NCBI GenBank assembly: GCA_020161265.1
Contig: JAIUOC010000004.1
Coordinates: forward strand, 434,001 to 498,000
Direction of reading: 5' to 3'
Source of the DNA: Chloroflexota bacterium
Lineage (GTDB): Bacteria > Chloroflexota > Chloroflexia > Chloroflexales > Herpetosiphonaceae
DNA length: 64,000 nt
The translations under genes and the position numbers were made by a program. The notes beneath the pieces were generated by a model. The model saw only the letters and a list, made by a program, of their open reading frames with translations. It was not told where the DNA came from and did no database searches. Below are positions 18,178 to 27,266 of the stretch, piece after piece; positions within the stretch are counted from its first letter, which is position 1, and every line of letters begins with the position of its first letter.

Positions 18178-19509
18178 ATGGAACACGCCGAAGTTCGTCG
18201 CATGCCCAATGCCCATGTTTGGCCAATCAGTGCCAGTGTTGTTCATGATCGCTTGCAGATTGCTGGTTGCGATCTGGTGGCGCTGGCGGCTGAATATGGT
18301 ACCCCGCTCTATCTGCTGGATGCTGAAACGATTCGCACGATTGCGATGCGCTATAGTGCCGCATTACGCCATGCCTATGGCAGCAATGTCAGCATTCACT
18401 ATGCCAGCAAAGCCTTGTTAAATGTGGGCGTGGCGCGATTAGTGCATTCCTTGGGCTTGGGGTTGGATGTGGTGTCAGGTGGCGAATTGGCAATTGCCCA
18501 ACGTGCTGGAATGCCGCTTGACCATGTTCATTTGCACGGCAATGGTACACCACCAGCCGAATTAGCTCAAGCGGTCGAGGCGGGAATTGGCCGAATTGTG
18601 GTCGATAATCTTGATCAGCTTAAATTTTTGGCCGACTATTGCGCCAAACGCCCAACACCGCAAACGATTCTCTTGCGTATCGCGCCAGATGTAGCGGCGG
18701 GCGCACATGCCCATATTCGCACCGGAGCCGCCAGCGCTAAGTTTGGCATGCCACTTGATGATGGTACTGCTGCCGAGGCAGTGCGCTTGGCGTTACAAGC
18801 ACCAGGCCTGAATTTGGTTGGGTTACACGCCCATATTGGCTCGCAAATGCGCGATTGGGCGGCCCTGCGCGAGATGATTGGGCGTTTGTTGGCCTTTGCC
18901 GATCAGCAACGGCGTGAGCGAAGTTGGCTTTTAACTGAATTCAGCCCAGGTGGTGGTTTAGCGGTGGCTTATATGCCCAACGAGCAAGCTGGCGATATCG
19001 AAACCTACGCCAATACGATTGCCAATGCTGTGCGATTGGGCTGCGAACGCTATCAGATTCCGTTGCCGCGCTTGATTATCGAGCCTGGCCGATCGTTAGT
19101 GGCGCGGGCTGGCGTGGCCCTGTATAGCGTGACTGGGCATAAAACGGTGGTTGGTGGTAGCGATTATTTGCATATTGATGGTGGAATGGGCGATAATTTG
19201 CGGCCTTCGTTGTACAATGCTCAGTATACCGCTGCATTAGCTGCTCGTCCTTGTGCTCCGCCGATTGCTCCTGTGCAATTGGCCGGAAGGTTTTGTGAGT
19301 CGGGCGATGTCTTAATTCGGGAAGTAGCGTTGCCTGCTGCCGAAGTTGGCGAGCTTGTGGCAGTGCCTGTCGCGGGAGCCTATACACTCAGTATGGCCAG
19401 CGCCTATAATGGCGTGCCACGCCCAGCCTTGGTTCTGTTAGATCGGGGCCAGGCGACGCTCATTCAACGCCGCGAAACCTATGCCGATTTGATGGCGCGG
19501 GATATTTGA
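18178..19509 (+). CDS. lysA: Diaminopimelate decarboxylase
   Basis: It decarboxylates meso-diaminopimelate to L-lysine using pyridoxal phosphate in the cytoplasm. 443 residues, slightly longer than usual because of a ~28-residue N-terminal extension. Visible: YASKAL with the PLP lysine near residue 78, SGGE near 100, the HIGSQ motif near 222, the Gly-rich phosphate loop SPGGGLAV near 259, EPGR near 301, and CESGDVL with the substrate-contacting Cys near 380. GAGGATGAG precedes the ATG. It stands alone, not in an asd/dap operon. Confidence 0.95.
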   Translation: MEHAEVRRMPNAHVWPISASVVHDRLQIAGCDLVALAAEYGTPLYLLDAETIRTIAMRYSAALRHAYGSNVSIHYASKALLNVGVARLVHSLGLGLDVVSGGELAIAQRAGMPLDHVHLHGNGTPPAELAQAVEAGIGRIVVDNLDQLKFLADYCAKRPTPQTILLRIAPDVAAGAHAHIRTGAASAKFGMPLDDGTAAEAVRLALQAPGLNLVGLHAHIGSQMRDWAALREMIGRLLAFADQQRRERSWLLTEFSPGGGLAVAYMPNEQAGDIETYANTIANAVRLGCERYQIPLPRLIIEPGRSLVARAGVALYSVTGHKTVVGGSDYLHIDGGMGDNLRPSLYNAQYTAALAARPCAPPIAPVQLAGRFCESGDVLIREVALPAAEVGELVAVPVAGAYTLSMASAYNGVPRPALVLLDRGQATLIQRRETYADLMARDI

Positions 19510-19525
19510 TTGGGGATCGGCAATT

Positions 19526-19719
19526 GGGGGTTGGGGATCGGGCTTTGGATGGTTCGTAGATCAATTCTTAGCTTAACGCAGAGGCGCGGAGAATGACTGA
19601 CTCGCAGCTATCGAAATAATTATTGGGATGGGTAAGGGTAATTGGGATGGTATGAGTCACCGATCCCCAACCCCCAGTTACCAACAACCCATACACTTAT
19701 GCTCTATGTTCTATGCTCT
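19526..19719. repeat. Inverted-repeat and short tandem repeat spacer upstream of dnaG
   Basis: A perfect 16-base inverted repeat (19526-19541 with 19660-19675) encloses a TTAACGCAGAGGCGCGGAG motif at 19573-19591. A 22-base unit TATGCTCTATG... lies at 19698-19719 and recurs exactly at 22997-23018. No gene is present. Confidence 0.7.
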
Positions 19720-19724
19720 AAATT

Positions 19725-21662
19725 ATGAACTCAGTTATTGACGATATCAAAGAACGCATTGACATTGTGTCGTTCATCAGCGATTATGTGCCGCTGCGTA
19801 AGGCGGGGCGCAATTGGGTGGGTTTTTGCCCATTCCATTCGAATACCCGCACACCAGCTTTTACGGTTTTTGCCGATAGTAATAGCTATCACTGTTTTGG
19901 TTGCAAAGCTAGCGGCACAATTTTTGATTTTCTGATGCAACGCGAGGGCATCGACTTCCCTGAGGCGCTGAATCAACTTGCGGCTCGCGCAGGAGTGCAA
20001 TTACGCCAGCGCACCGCCCAAGATGACCAAGAAGATGTGCTGCGTTCGCGCATGTTGGAGTTGAATGCCGCCGCTGCTCGTTTTTGGAGCCATCAACTGT
20101 TGCAATCGCCCAAAGCGGCTCATGTGCGCAGCTATATCGAGCAACGTGGGCTGACCCCGCAAACCGTTGAGCAATTTCAGTTGGGCTATGCTAGCGAAGA
20201 TTGGTCAAGTTTATTGGGCTATCTGCACGATCGCCACGGAGCCAATCCGAGTGAAGTGGCCGAAGTTGGTTTAGCCTTGGAACGTGAGCAGGGCGGCTAT
20301 TATGATCGCTTTCGTGGGCGTTTGATGTTTCCAATTCATAATGCCAAGGGCCAGATTGTCGGCTTTGGTGGACGAATTTTGGGCGATGGTCACCCCAAAT
20401 ATATCAACTCGCCCCAAACCTTGCTGTTTGATAAAAGTAGCCTGTTGTATGGCCTCTTTCAAGCCCGCGAGACGATTCGCAGCACCGATAGCGTGGTGGT
20501 GGTTGAGGGCTATGTTGATGTGATTATGGCCCATCAAGCGGGCTTTCGCAATGTACTAGCGCCGATGGGCACAGCCTTGACCGATGTGCATGCCGGCCAA
20601 CTCAACAAAATGACTAAGCGCATCACCTTGGCAATGGATGGAGATGCGGCTGGTCAATCGGCGGCCTTGCGTGGCTTGGAAACCTTGCGCGAAACGCTCG
20701 ATACCCATGTGCGGCCTGTGCCAACTGCTTCGGGTATGTTGCGTTGGGAGCGCGAGCTTGATGCCACGATCAAGATTGCCCTGCTGCCTGATGGCCGCGA
20801 CCCTGATGATATTGTGCGCAATAACCCTGAGGAATGGCGCTCGCTGATTGCCAATGCTCAGCCGTTGATGGATTTTTATCTAGCAACTTTGACGAGAGGC
20901 TTGGATTTGAATAGTGCCAAAGGCAAATCGGCAGCGGTCGAACGCCTTACGCCGTTGCTCAATCAAATTGCCGATCCAGTTGAAAAAGCCCATTATATTC
21001 AGCGGCTTGCCAACCAGATCAAGATCGATCAGCGATTAATTGAAGGATCAATTGGTGGCGACCAACCAGAGCGTCAGCGCAAACCAAACCATCGTCAAAG
21101 CCGCCCCGCTGCGCCACCGCCAGTTTTTTCAATCTTAGAGCAGGAGGCACGGCGCGAAGATTTTCTTTTATCGTTATTAATTCGCTTTCCCCAAGTGCAA
21201 GCAGTGGTCAGCGAACAACTACGTGATGATTTAGCCGCAGCGCCAACCCTGCGCGAGTTGTGGAGTGGCGATGTGAGCGAACTTTTTGAACGAGTCGAAA
21301 ATCGTGTATTATGGGATCTGTGGCGCTCAGCCCAGGCGATGGCTACTCCCAATCCAATTGAATGGCTTGAAACGGTACCAGCCGAATTGCAAGCCCATGG
21401 CGAACGCCTACTTAATTGGGATCATGCTCCACCAACCCGTAGTTTCCGTGTGACTCGTGAGGCCGAGGAATGTTTGCGCCCGTTGCGCCACCGTTTAGGC
21501 AAGCGCTGGAGCGACCGCCTTGGTCAGATAATTGCCGCCGCCGAACCTGATCAACAGGAACGATTGCTGGAGCAAGCCATGGCCATACAACATTATTTGC
21601 GTGCGACTTCGGAACCGCGTCGCAGCAGCTATTTTCTTGATACCCGTGATTCGCTCAAATAA
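19725..21662 (+). CDS. dnaG: DNA primase
   Basis: It synthesises RNA primers for replication at the fork. 645 residues. The N-terminal CHC2 zinc finger shows CPFH near residue 36 and HCFGC near 57. The RNA polymerase core follows, with the Toprim segment VVVVEGYVDVI near 257 and DGDAAG near 305. A C-terminal helicase-binding domain follows from about 480. No strong RBS is seen ahead of ATG 19725, whose leader is a repeat. sigA follows 15 bases downstream, giving the dnaG-sigA operon arrangement common in bacteria. Confidence 0.96.
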   Translation: MNSVIDDIKERIDIVSFISDYVPLRKAGRNWVGFCPFHSNTRTPAFTVFADSNSYHCFGCKASGTIFDFLMQREGIDFPEALNQLAARAGVQLRQRTAQDDQEDVLRSRMLELNAAAARFWSHQLLQSPKAAHVRSYIEQRGLTPQTVEQFQLGYASEDWSSLLGYLHDRHGANPSEVAEVGLALEREQGGYYDRFRGRLMFPIHNAKGQIVGFGGRILGDGHPKYINSPQTLLFDKSSLLYGLFQARETIRSTDSVVVVEGYVDVIMAHQAGFRNVLAPMGTALTDVHAGQLNKMTKRITLAMDGDAAGQSAALRGLETLRETLDTHVRPVPTASGMLRWERELDATIKIALLPDGRDPDDIVRNNPEEWRSLIANAQPLMDFYLATLTRGLDLNSAKGKSAAVERLTPLLNQIADPVEKAHYIQRLANQIKIDQRLIEGSIGGDQPERQRKPNHRQSRPAAPPPVFSILEQEARREDFLLSLLIRFPQVQAVVSEQLRDDLAAAPTLRELWSGDVSELFERVENRVLWDLWRSAQAMATPNPIEWLETVPAELQAHGERLLNWDHAPPTRSFRVTREAEECLRPLRHRLGKRWSDRLGQIIAAAEPDQQERLLEQAMAIQHYLRATSEPRRSSYFLDTRDSLK

Positions 21663-21677
21663 TTAGAGGAGGAACAG

Positions 21678-22880
21678 ATGGCTCTTGACGATGAAATCCT
21701 CGACTCTGAGCTTGCGGGTGATGAAACTGACGATTTTCCCGCTTTACGCACACTCAGCGATCTTTTAGCCACTGGCAAAAAACGCGGCTATGTTACGCCT
21801 GGCGAAATTCAGCAAATTATCGATTCGCAGCGTGACGAGGATAAGCAACTCGAAGAAATTCGCGATACCTTGCAAAAGGCCAATATTCGAGTCGAGGAAA
21901 CTGGCGACGACGACGATGAAATTACGGTCAGCGAGAATCCTGAAGCCGATTTTTCCAATGAGGGCATCAGTGTCAACGACACCGTGCGCTTATATTTGCG
22001 CGAAATCGGCTTAGTGCCGTTGCTCAAAGGCGAGCAAGAGGTTGAGCTAGCCCGCGCCATGGAAGATGGCGATAAAGCCCAACAAGAGTTGATCGAGCAT
22101 GATCATACGCTTTCGGATGCTGAACGCCTAGCCTTGCGCCGTCGGATCGATCGCGGCGAGCAAGCCCGTGAACACTTGACCACCGCCAACTTGCGTTTGG
22201 TGGTCAGTGTCGCCAAAAAATATATTGGCCGTGGACTTTCGTTGCTCGATCTGATTCAAGAAGGCAATGTCGGCTTGATTCGCGCGGTCGAGAAATTTAA
22301 TTACACCAAAGGCTTTAAGTTCTCAACCTACGCCACTTGGTGGATTCGCCAAGCAATCACACGGGCAATAGCCGACCAAGCTCGTACCATCCGAATTCCG
22401 GTGCACATGGTCGAAACGATCAACCGTATGATGCGCACAGCACGACGTTTAACCCAAGAGAATGGCCGCGAGCCAAGCGATGAAGAACTGGCACAAGCAC
22501 TCGATCTGACAGTCGAGAAAGTGCGGGCAATTCGCAAAACCTCGATGGAGCCTGTTTCGCTGGAAACCCCCGTTGGCCAAGAAGAAGATAGCCAGCTAGG
22601 CGATTTCTTGCCCGACGAAAAACTTGAAGCGCCTTCCGATGCAGCTTCGCATCAGATGTTGCGTGAACAAGTGGCGCAGGTACTCGATCAACTGACTGAG
22701 CGTGAAAAGCGCGTGTTGAAGCTACGCTTTGGGCTAGAAGATGGTACCCAACGCACGCTCGAAGAAGTTGGCAAAGAATTTGGCGTAACTCGCGAACGGA
22801 TTCGCCAGATCGAGGTTAAGGCGCTGCGCAAACTGCGACACCCGCGCTTTGGCAAAAAACTCCGTGATTATCTCGAATAA
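21678..22880 (+). CDS. sigA: Primary RNA polymerase sigma factor (sigma-70 family)
   Basis: 400 residues. It directs RNA polymerase to -10/-35 promoters. An acidic N-terminal stretch is followed by region 1.2 ([14 protein letters not shown]), region 2 ([35 protein letters not shown] then [13 protein letters not shown]), region 3 ([12 protein letters not shown]) and region 4 ([19 protein letters not shown]). All primary-sigma elements are present; the short N-terminus is normal for a SigA. A strong GAGGAGG lies seven bases before the ATG. Coupled to dnaG. Confidence 0.96.
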   Translation: MALDDEILDSELAGDETDDFPALRTLSDLLATGKKRGYVTPGEIQQIIDSQRDEDKQLEEIRDTLQKANIRVEETGDDDDEITVSENPEADFSNEGISVNDTVRLYLREIGLVPLLKGEQEVELARAMEDGDKAQQELIEHDHTLSDAERLALRRRIDRGEQAREHLTTANLRLVVSVAKKYIGRGLSLLDLIQEGNVGLIRAVEKFNYTKGFKFSTYATWWIRQAITRAIADQARTIRIPVHMVETINRMMRTARRLTQENGREPSDEELAQALDLTVEKVRAIRKTSMEPVSLETPVGQEEDSQLGDFLPDEKLEAPSDAASHQMLREQVAQVLDQLTEREKRVLKLRFGLEDGTQRTLEEVGKEFGVTRERIRQIEVKALRKLRHPRFGKKLRDYLE

Positions 22881-22894
22881 ATCGATTTAATATT

Positions 22895-23018
22895 AACCAC
22901 GAAGAGCACGAAGAAGCTAGGGATCAGGGGCTAGGGATCAGGATTTGAAAGCATCCTGTTTCAAGCTCCTGATCCCTGACTCCAGTACCGATGCTCTATG
23001 CTCTATGTTCTATGCTCT
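22895..23018. repeat. Repeat-rich spacer downstream of sigA
   Basis: It starts with a CACGAAG repeat copy (22897-22915). It then holds an 11-base perfect inverted repeat, AGGGATCAGGA at 22933-22943 with TCCTGATCCCT at 22967-22977. It ends with the 22-base TATGCTCTATG... unit at 22997-23018, identical to the one upstream of dnaG. The last base touches the stop of the phosphatase gene. Confidence 0.7.
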
Positions 23019-23641
23019 CATTCTCCTTTGGCAAATACCCCATCAAGATGAGCGGCATCGTTAACCCGCAAGACTCGCCATTCATCACCGTGCGCTACAA
23101 TCTCGACGAATGCGCCATTATCGAGCCATAAACGGCCAAAGTGGCGTAGCGGTGCGGCCAGCAAGTGGCAAACCAAAGCACGAATTGCGCCGCCATGTGA
23201 AACCGCTACCACGGTTTGACCACGGTGATTGGCGGCAAAATGCTCGAAGGCCTTGGCCATGCGCTGTTGCAACTCAGCATACGATTCGCCATTCAGGCGT
23301 TGGGTGCTATCGGGGTTAAGCTTGATCAATTGCATATGGTCGGGAAACAGATCGTGCAATTCTTCGGGAGTATGGCCGGCCCAATCGCCATCGTTGATCT
23401 CACGCAGATCGATTAATGGCTCAGGCGTAAGGCCAATCTGTTCACCAATGATGGTGGCGGTCTCCCAAGCACGGGCAATATCGCTGGCATAAAGATGATC
23501 GATTGCTAATTTTGCTAGGCGTTGACCAGCGCATAAGGCTTGTTCGCGCCCGCGCTGATTCAACGGAATTGGCAAATGGCCTTGATAACGGCGTTCAGCA
23601 TTCCAGGCCGTTTCGCCATGACGAACCACGATCAACCGCAT
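23018..23641 (-). CDS. Histidine phosphatase (phosphoglycerate-mutase-like)
   Basis: 207 residues, one domain. The catalytic RHGET motif is at residues 8-12 (phospho-His at 9) with the second His in AVSHGGAI near 152, plus the acidic EINDGDW segment near 83. This is the cobC/gpmB-type branch, whose members dephosphorylate small metabolites; the substrate is not determined. GAGG lies ahead of the ATG. It converges on sigA. A second member of the superfamily is at 52282. Confidence 0.88.
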   Translation of the reverse strand: MRLIVVRHGETAWNAERRYQGHLPIPLNQRGREQALCAGQRLAKLAIDHLYASDIARAWETATIIGEQIGLTPEPLIDLREINDGDWAGHTPEELHDLFPDHMQLIKLNPDSTQRLNGESYAELQQRMAKAFEHFAANHRGQTVVAVSHGGAIRALVCHLLAAPLRHFGRLWLDNGAFVEIVAHGDEWRVLRVNDAAHLDGVFAKGE

Positions 23642-23701
23642 AAGACGACCTCGCTTGACACTAATGCTAGGCTATTGTATCAGAGCCAACACTTGGCTTC
23701 G

Positions 23702-23730
23702 TTGTCAAATCAATCTCTCCTCGCTATAAT
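23702..23730 (+). promoter_or_regulatory. Strong sigma-70 promoter
   Basis: TTGTCA and a perfect TATAAT lie 17 bases apart, 64 bases before the ATG at 23794. Confidence 0.8.
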
Positions 23731-23793
23731 ACGCCCTAAAGCGATAACTTTGCATTTTTTAGTAACCCACACTTCGTGGGGGAGGCGAGCCGA

Positions 23794-25014
23794 ATGTCTC
23801 AAGTTGCCTTAACACCACGTTCTCAGCCAACGACTGTTTGGCAGTTACGGCGCAAAAAAGTCCCCGATCAACTTTCGTTGCCAGCTGATTATGTTCCAAC
23901 TGACTATACGTCGTTGCCAACCCCCGAAGAACCCAAAAAAGGTGGTGGGCTAGGGATCATTTTGGTTGTGGTGGTATTGTTCTTGGTTTTGGGTGCAATC
24001 GCCTATGCTGTTTGGGGCCAAGGTGGTGGCGAAGAAGATCTGGTTCCAACTCAAGTTCCAACCACAGCCCTAACGATCGATCGTGCCAGCATGATTGTGA
24101 GCGATGGCAAATTGACGGCTCAAATCTCAATTACCACAGATGCCCCTGATAACAGCCAAGTGGGAGCGATCTTATTGGAAGATGGCCGCCCATTTGAGTT
24201 TTTTGAATCTGACGCAATGACCACAACTGTCAGCGGCGGCAAGGCTCGCTTGATTATTCCTGAAATGGAAGGCCACGAAGATGGCCGCAAATCGTCGGAA
24301 TATACGGTTAAGGTGACAGTCGCTAGCGCCGATGGTGTTGCTTTGGCGACCGCTGATGAAGCGATTGAAATCAAGGGCGATGCACTTGATCGCTTCTTGG
24401 GCGATACCGCAGTAACTCCTATCGATGTAACCCCAACCACCACCGATCCAATTTCTGGCACGATGGTGCCAACACCTGCTGACGGCTCGACTCCAGTAAC
24501 CCAAGTCACCCCAGTTCAACCAACTGCTGCACCTGGTGGCGTGCCAGTTCCGTTGGATAATGTGGTGATCAGCCGCCCAGGCATTGTCTACACCACGCCG
24601 TTTGGCCCGGCCAACCAACGTGGCAACGTAACTGCTGGCGAAATTGCGCGGATTGTCGTCAAGATGCCAGTCAATGGCGAAGTTTGGTATTTGGTGGCGA
24701 TCAGCCAAAGTGGCCAATCGGGCTGGCTCAATAGCAGCCTGATCGACTTACCTGCAACTGAAGTCAACAAAATTACCCCTGTCAGTGGTGATGCACCATT
24801 TGCCGTAGCCTTCAATGGCGGCAATGTGCGCTCAGCACCTGGCGGCGATGTTTTGACCCAAGTTGATGCTGGGGTAAATGTCTCGTTGATCAACCGCAGC
24901 AGCGATAGCGCTTGGTTCAAAATCAAGTTACCAAACGGTAGTGAAGGATGGGTCGTTGGTCAGATCCTGACTATCAACCCTGCGGTATTAAATACCATCC
25001 CTGTAGCACCCTAA
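23794..25014 (+). CDS. Membrane-anchored protein with two bacterial SH3-like domains
   Basis: 406 residues. Residues 1-55 are cytoplasmic; one transmembrane helix follows at about 57-78 (GIILVVVVLFLVLGAIAYAVW). An outer beta-sandwich-like region comes at about 90-210, then a Thr/Pro linker. Two SH3-type repeats follow at about 255-325 (...VWYLVAISQSGQSGWLNSSLI) and 335-400 (GNVRSAPGGDVLTQVDAGVNV...GSEGWVVGQIL). Such domains bind cell-wall peptides. ATG 23794 has GGGAGG eight bases upstream. Role in wall sensing or attachment is inferred. Confidence 0.8.
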   Translation: MSQVALTPRSQPTTVWQLRRKKVPDQLSLPADYVPTDYTSLPTPEEPKKGGGLGIILVVVVLFLVLGAIAYAVWGQGGGEEDLVPTQVPTTALTIDRASMIVSDGKLTAQISITTDAPDNSQVGAILLEDGRPFEFFESDAMTTTVSGGKARLIIPEMEGHEDGRKSSEYTVKVTVASADGVALATADEAIEIKGDALDRFLGDTAVTPIDVTPTTTDPISGTMVPTPADGSTPVTQVTPVQPTAAPGGVPVPLDNVVISRPGIVYTTPFGPANQRGNVTAGEIARIVVKMPVNGEVWYLVAISQSGQSGWLNSSLIDLPATEVNKITPVSGDAPFAVAFNGGNVRSAPGGDVLTQVDAGVNVSLINRSSDSAWFKIKLPNGSEGWVVGQILTINPAVLNTIPVAP

Positions 25015-25033
25015 AAAACAGTACTAAGCATCC

Positions 25034-25063
25034 TTGACTCAGCAAAAACCCGTGGGATACAAT
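25034..25063 (+). promoter_or_regulatory. Promoter for the ClpB-like gene, overlapping a terminator hairpin
   Basis: TTGACT and TACAAT are 18 bases apart. The -10 lies in the loop of the hairpin at 25045-25078. Confidence 0.55.
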
Positions 25064-25078
25064 AGTCTCACGGGTTTT
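25045..25078 (+). terminator. Terminator after the SH3 protein gene
   Basis: A 13-base stem with one G-T pair (AAAACCCGTGGGA pairing with TCTCACGGGTTTT) and an eight-base loop. It ends in TTTT. Confidence 0.7.
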
Positions 25079-25112
25079 GCCATGGTTGCCGTATCTGTCT
25101 TGGAGGTAAAGT

Positions 25113-26294
25113 ATGGATGAACAGCAAAAAACACCGATCAGCGGTTCCATGCAACGAGCGGTGCGCGGTGATAAAAACCCACTCGATGCCGTTGAACAAG
25201 AATTACGCACCAGCGTCTTTGGCCAAAATCGTGCGATCGAAAGTTTAATTCGTGCCTTGAATCGTGCTCGCTTTGGCTTTAGTGCTGGTAGTCAGCAACG
25301 TCCACGCGCAACGTTGCTGTTTCTTGGGCCAACTGGCGTTGGTAAAAGTGAATGTGCTAAGCGCTTAGCTGCATTTTTACATCCGCAAGGCGGTGGGTTT
25401 CTCAAGCTCGATTGTTCGCTGTTTAGCCAAGGCCACGAAGTTTCGGCGTTGCTTGGCGCTCCTCCCTCCTACGTCGGACGCGATCAAAAGCCCTTGCTCG
25501 ACCCTGAGTTGATCGAGCAAGAAAATGCAGTGATCTTGTTTGACGAAATCGAAAAAGCCACATCCGAGCTTTGGAATTTGTTGCTGCAAATCATGGAAGA
25601 TGGCGAGATTACCTTGCTCAACGGCGGGCGCAAAGTTTCATTCCATCGCGCTATTGTTATCATGACCACGAATGTTGGCGCTCAGGAAATGGCAAATTAT
25701 GTCTCGCAACGCACCATCGGTTTCCGCACACCCAATCGCGTCGTCGAATCGACTGGCCAACAAATTTATCAAATCGGCTTTGAATCGCTGCAAAAGGTCT
25801 TTAGCCCTGAATGGATCAATCGGATCGATGAAATTATCGCTTTCCGGCCATTAAGTAGCGATACATTACGTCAAGTCCTTGATCGCATGGTTGCCGAATC
25901 GAATGAACAATATCGCCGCCATGGCGTGGAAATTAGCTTAAACGAGGAAGCTCGCGATTATATTTTGCGCCGTGGTTTCGACCCACGCTTTGGCGCTCGC
26001 CCGTTGCGCTCGCGTTTGATGAAGGATATCGATGCTCCGTTGGCCGATTTGCTGGCTTCGGGCGGGATTCCCAGCGGGGCAAAAGTACAAATTGTGGTCT
26101 CGGAAGAAGAAGCCAAGGATGGCAATAACCTCGATTTCTTCTACGAGCCTGATGCAACCTTGGCAGCATTTGCCGCAGATTATGCGGCTAAACAAGAGCA
26201 AGCTCCGCCATCAGCCCGTGAAGTTGCTGGGCCACCATCACATACCCCTGGCCCATCGATTGCTCGCTCAACCGAAAACAACAATCGACGCTAA
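25113..26294 (+). CDS. Single-module Clp/Hsp100 AAA+ ATPase (ClpB second-domain-like)
   Basis: 393 residues. It matches only the second ATPase module of ClpA/ClpB: a linker VFGQNRAIESLIRALNRARFG, Walker A GPTGVGKSE near residue 71-79, pore loop PPSYVGRD near 115, Walker B VILFDEIEKA near 137, sensor MTTNVGAQ near 179, sensor-2 segment GFDPRFGARPLRS near 288, and a small C-terminal domain. The N-domain and first ATPase module are absent, and there is no ClpP-docking IGF/IGL loop obvious. The tail is Ala/Pro-rich. The ATG has TTGGAGG upstream. Protein remodelling is inferred; partner unknown. Confidence 0.88.
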   Translation: MDEQQKTPISGSMQRAVRGDKNPLDAVEQELRTSVFGQNRAIESLIRALNRARFGFSAGSQQRPRATLLFLGPTGVGKSECAKRLAAFLHPQGGGFLKLDCSLFSQGHEVSALLGAPPSYVGRDQKPLLDPELIEQENAVILFDEIEKATSELWNLLLQIMEDGEITLLNGGRKVSFHRAIVIMTTNVGAQEMANYVSQRTIGFRTPNRVVESTGQQIYQIGFESLQKVFSPEWINRIDEIIAFRPLSSDTLRQVLDRMVAESNEQYRRHGVEISLNEEARDYILRRGFDPRFGARPLRSRLMKDIDAPLADLLASGGIPSGAKVQIVVSEEEAKDGNNLDFFYEPDATLAAFAADYAAKQEQAPPSAREVAGPPSHTPGPSIARSTENNNRR

Positions 26295-26304
26295 TTATAG
26301 GCAT

Positions 26305-26342
26305 AAAAACCCCCATCCCAAATCGCAGGGATGGGGGTTTTT
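26305..26342. terminator. Bidirectional terminator
   Basis: A 15-base-pair stem (AAAAACCCCCATCCC with its complement) and an eight-base loop. The A-run and T-run flanks work for both converging genes. Confidence 0.9.
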
Positions 26343-26345
26343 GGT

Positions 26346-27266
26346 TTAAAAGCGTTGACTTGCGCTTTGTTCAGCGGTATGGTCGCGTAGTTTTTGGTAA
26401 CTTTGATGACGGGCGCTGCTGATTTGGCCAGCCTCAACTGCGGCCAAAACCGCGCATTCTGGCTCGTGGGTATGGGTGCAATCGCTAAAGCCACATTGAT
26501 CGATAAATGGCCGGAATTCGCGGAAGCACCATTCGAGTTCGTCTGGCTCCATTTGATAGAGGCCCAGCTCGCGAATACCAGGGGTATCGGCCACAAAACC
26601 ACCAGCATGCAATGGCACCAATTCACCTGCCACCGTGGTATGCTGGCCTTTATTGACCGCATCGCTGACATCGCCAGTCCGCAAATTCAGGCCTGGCTGA
26701 ATTGCGTTGAGCAAACTTGATTTGCCAACCCCCGAAGGGCCAGTAAAGGCCGAAATTTTATTATGAATCGCCTCTTGAACTTGCTCGATGCCTTGGCCAG
26801 TGCTAACGCTCGTGTAAAACACCGGATAGCCAATTTGCTCGTAGATGCCAAAGACCTTTTGCGGGCTATCGCTGGCTAAATCGCATTTATTGGCGATGAT
26901 CGCTACATCGAGGTTATTGGCCTCAGCAATCACCAAAAAGCGATCGATCATGCGCACATGTGGCTCGGGGTGAGCTACGGCAAAGGTAATTAGCACAATA
27001 TCTAAATTAGCAACAATTACTTGTTCAAAATGTGCGCCCTTGATGGCTGTCCGGGCAAGCTTGCTGCGCCGTGGGTAAATCTCTTCGACCACGCCTTCGT
27101 TGGGAATGGTTGGCGTGATTCGCACGAAATCGCCAAGCGTGGCGAGATCGCTATATTGTTTGGTTTTTTTGAGCCGCCCGCGCAGGGTGCAGCGCAAGGT
27201 TTCGCCTGTTTCGTCGAGTTTTACCCAAAAAAAGCCACTTTGGGCACGCATGATCGTTCCGTTCAT
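26346..27266 (-). CDS. rsgA: Ribosome small subunit biogenesis GTPase RsgA
   Basis: A GTPase that helps 30S maturation. 306 residues. An N-terminal OB fold precedes a circularly permuted GTPase domain: the G4 motif NKCDLA (near 125) comes before G1 GPSGVGKSSLLN (near 180) and G3 DTPGIRELG (near 230), the order that defines this family. The C-terminal zinc site shows C-x4-C-x5-H-x5-C, reading CGFSDCTHTHEPEC. The ATG directly follows the stop of the ABC ATPase gene; GGAG lies within the end of that gene, so the two are co-transcribed. Confidence 0.95.
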   Translation of the reverse strand: MNGTIMRAQSGFFWVKLDETGETLRCTLRGRLKKTKQYSDLATLGDFVRITPTIPNEGVVEEIYPRRSKLARTAIKGAHFEQVIVANLDIVLITFAVAHPEPHVRMIDRFLVIAEANNLDVAIIANKCDLASDSPQKVFGIYEQIGYPVFYTSVSTGQGIEQVQEAIHNKISAFTGPSGVGKSSLLNAIQPGLNLRTGDVSDAVNKGQHTTVAGELVPLHAGGFVADTPGIRELGLYQMEPDELEWCFREFRPFIDQCGFSDCTHTHEPECAVLAAVEAGQISSARHQSYQKLRDHTAEQSASQRF

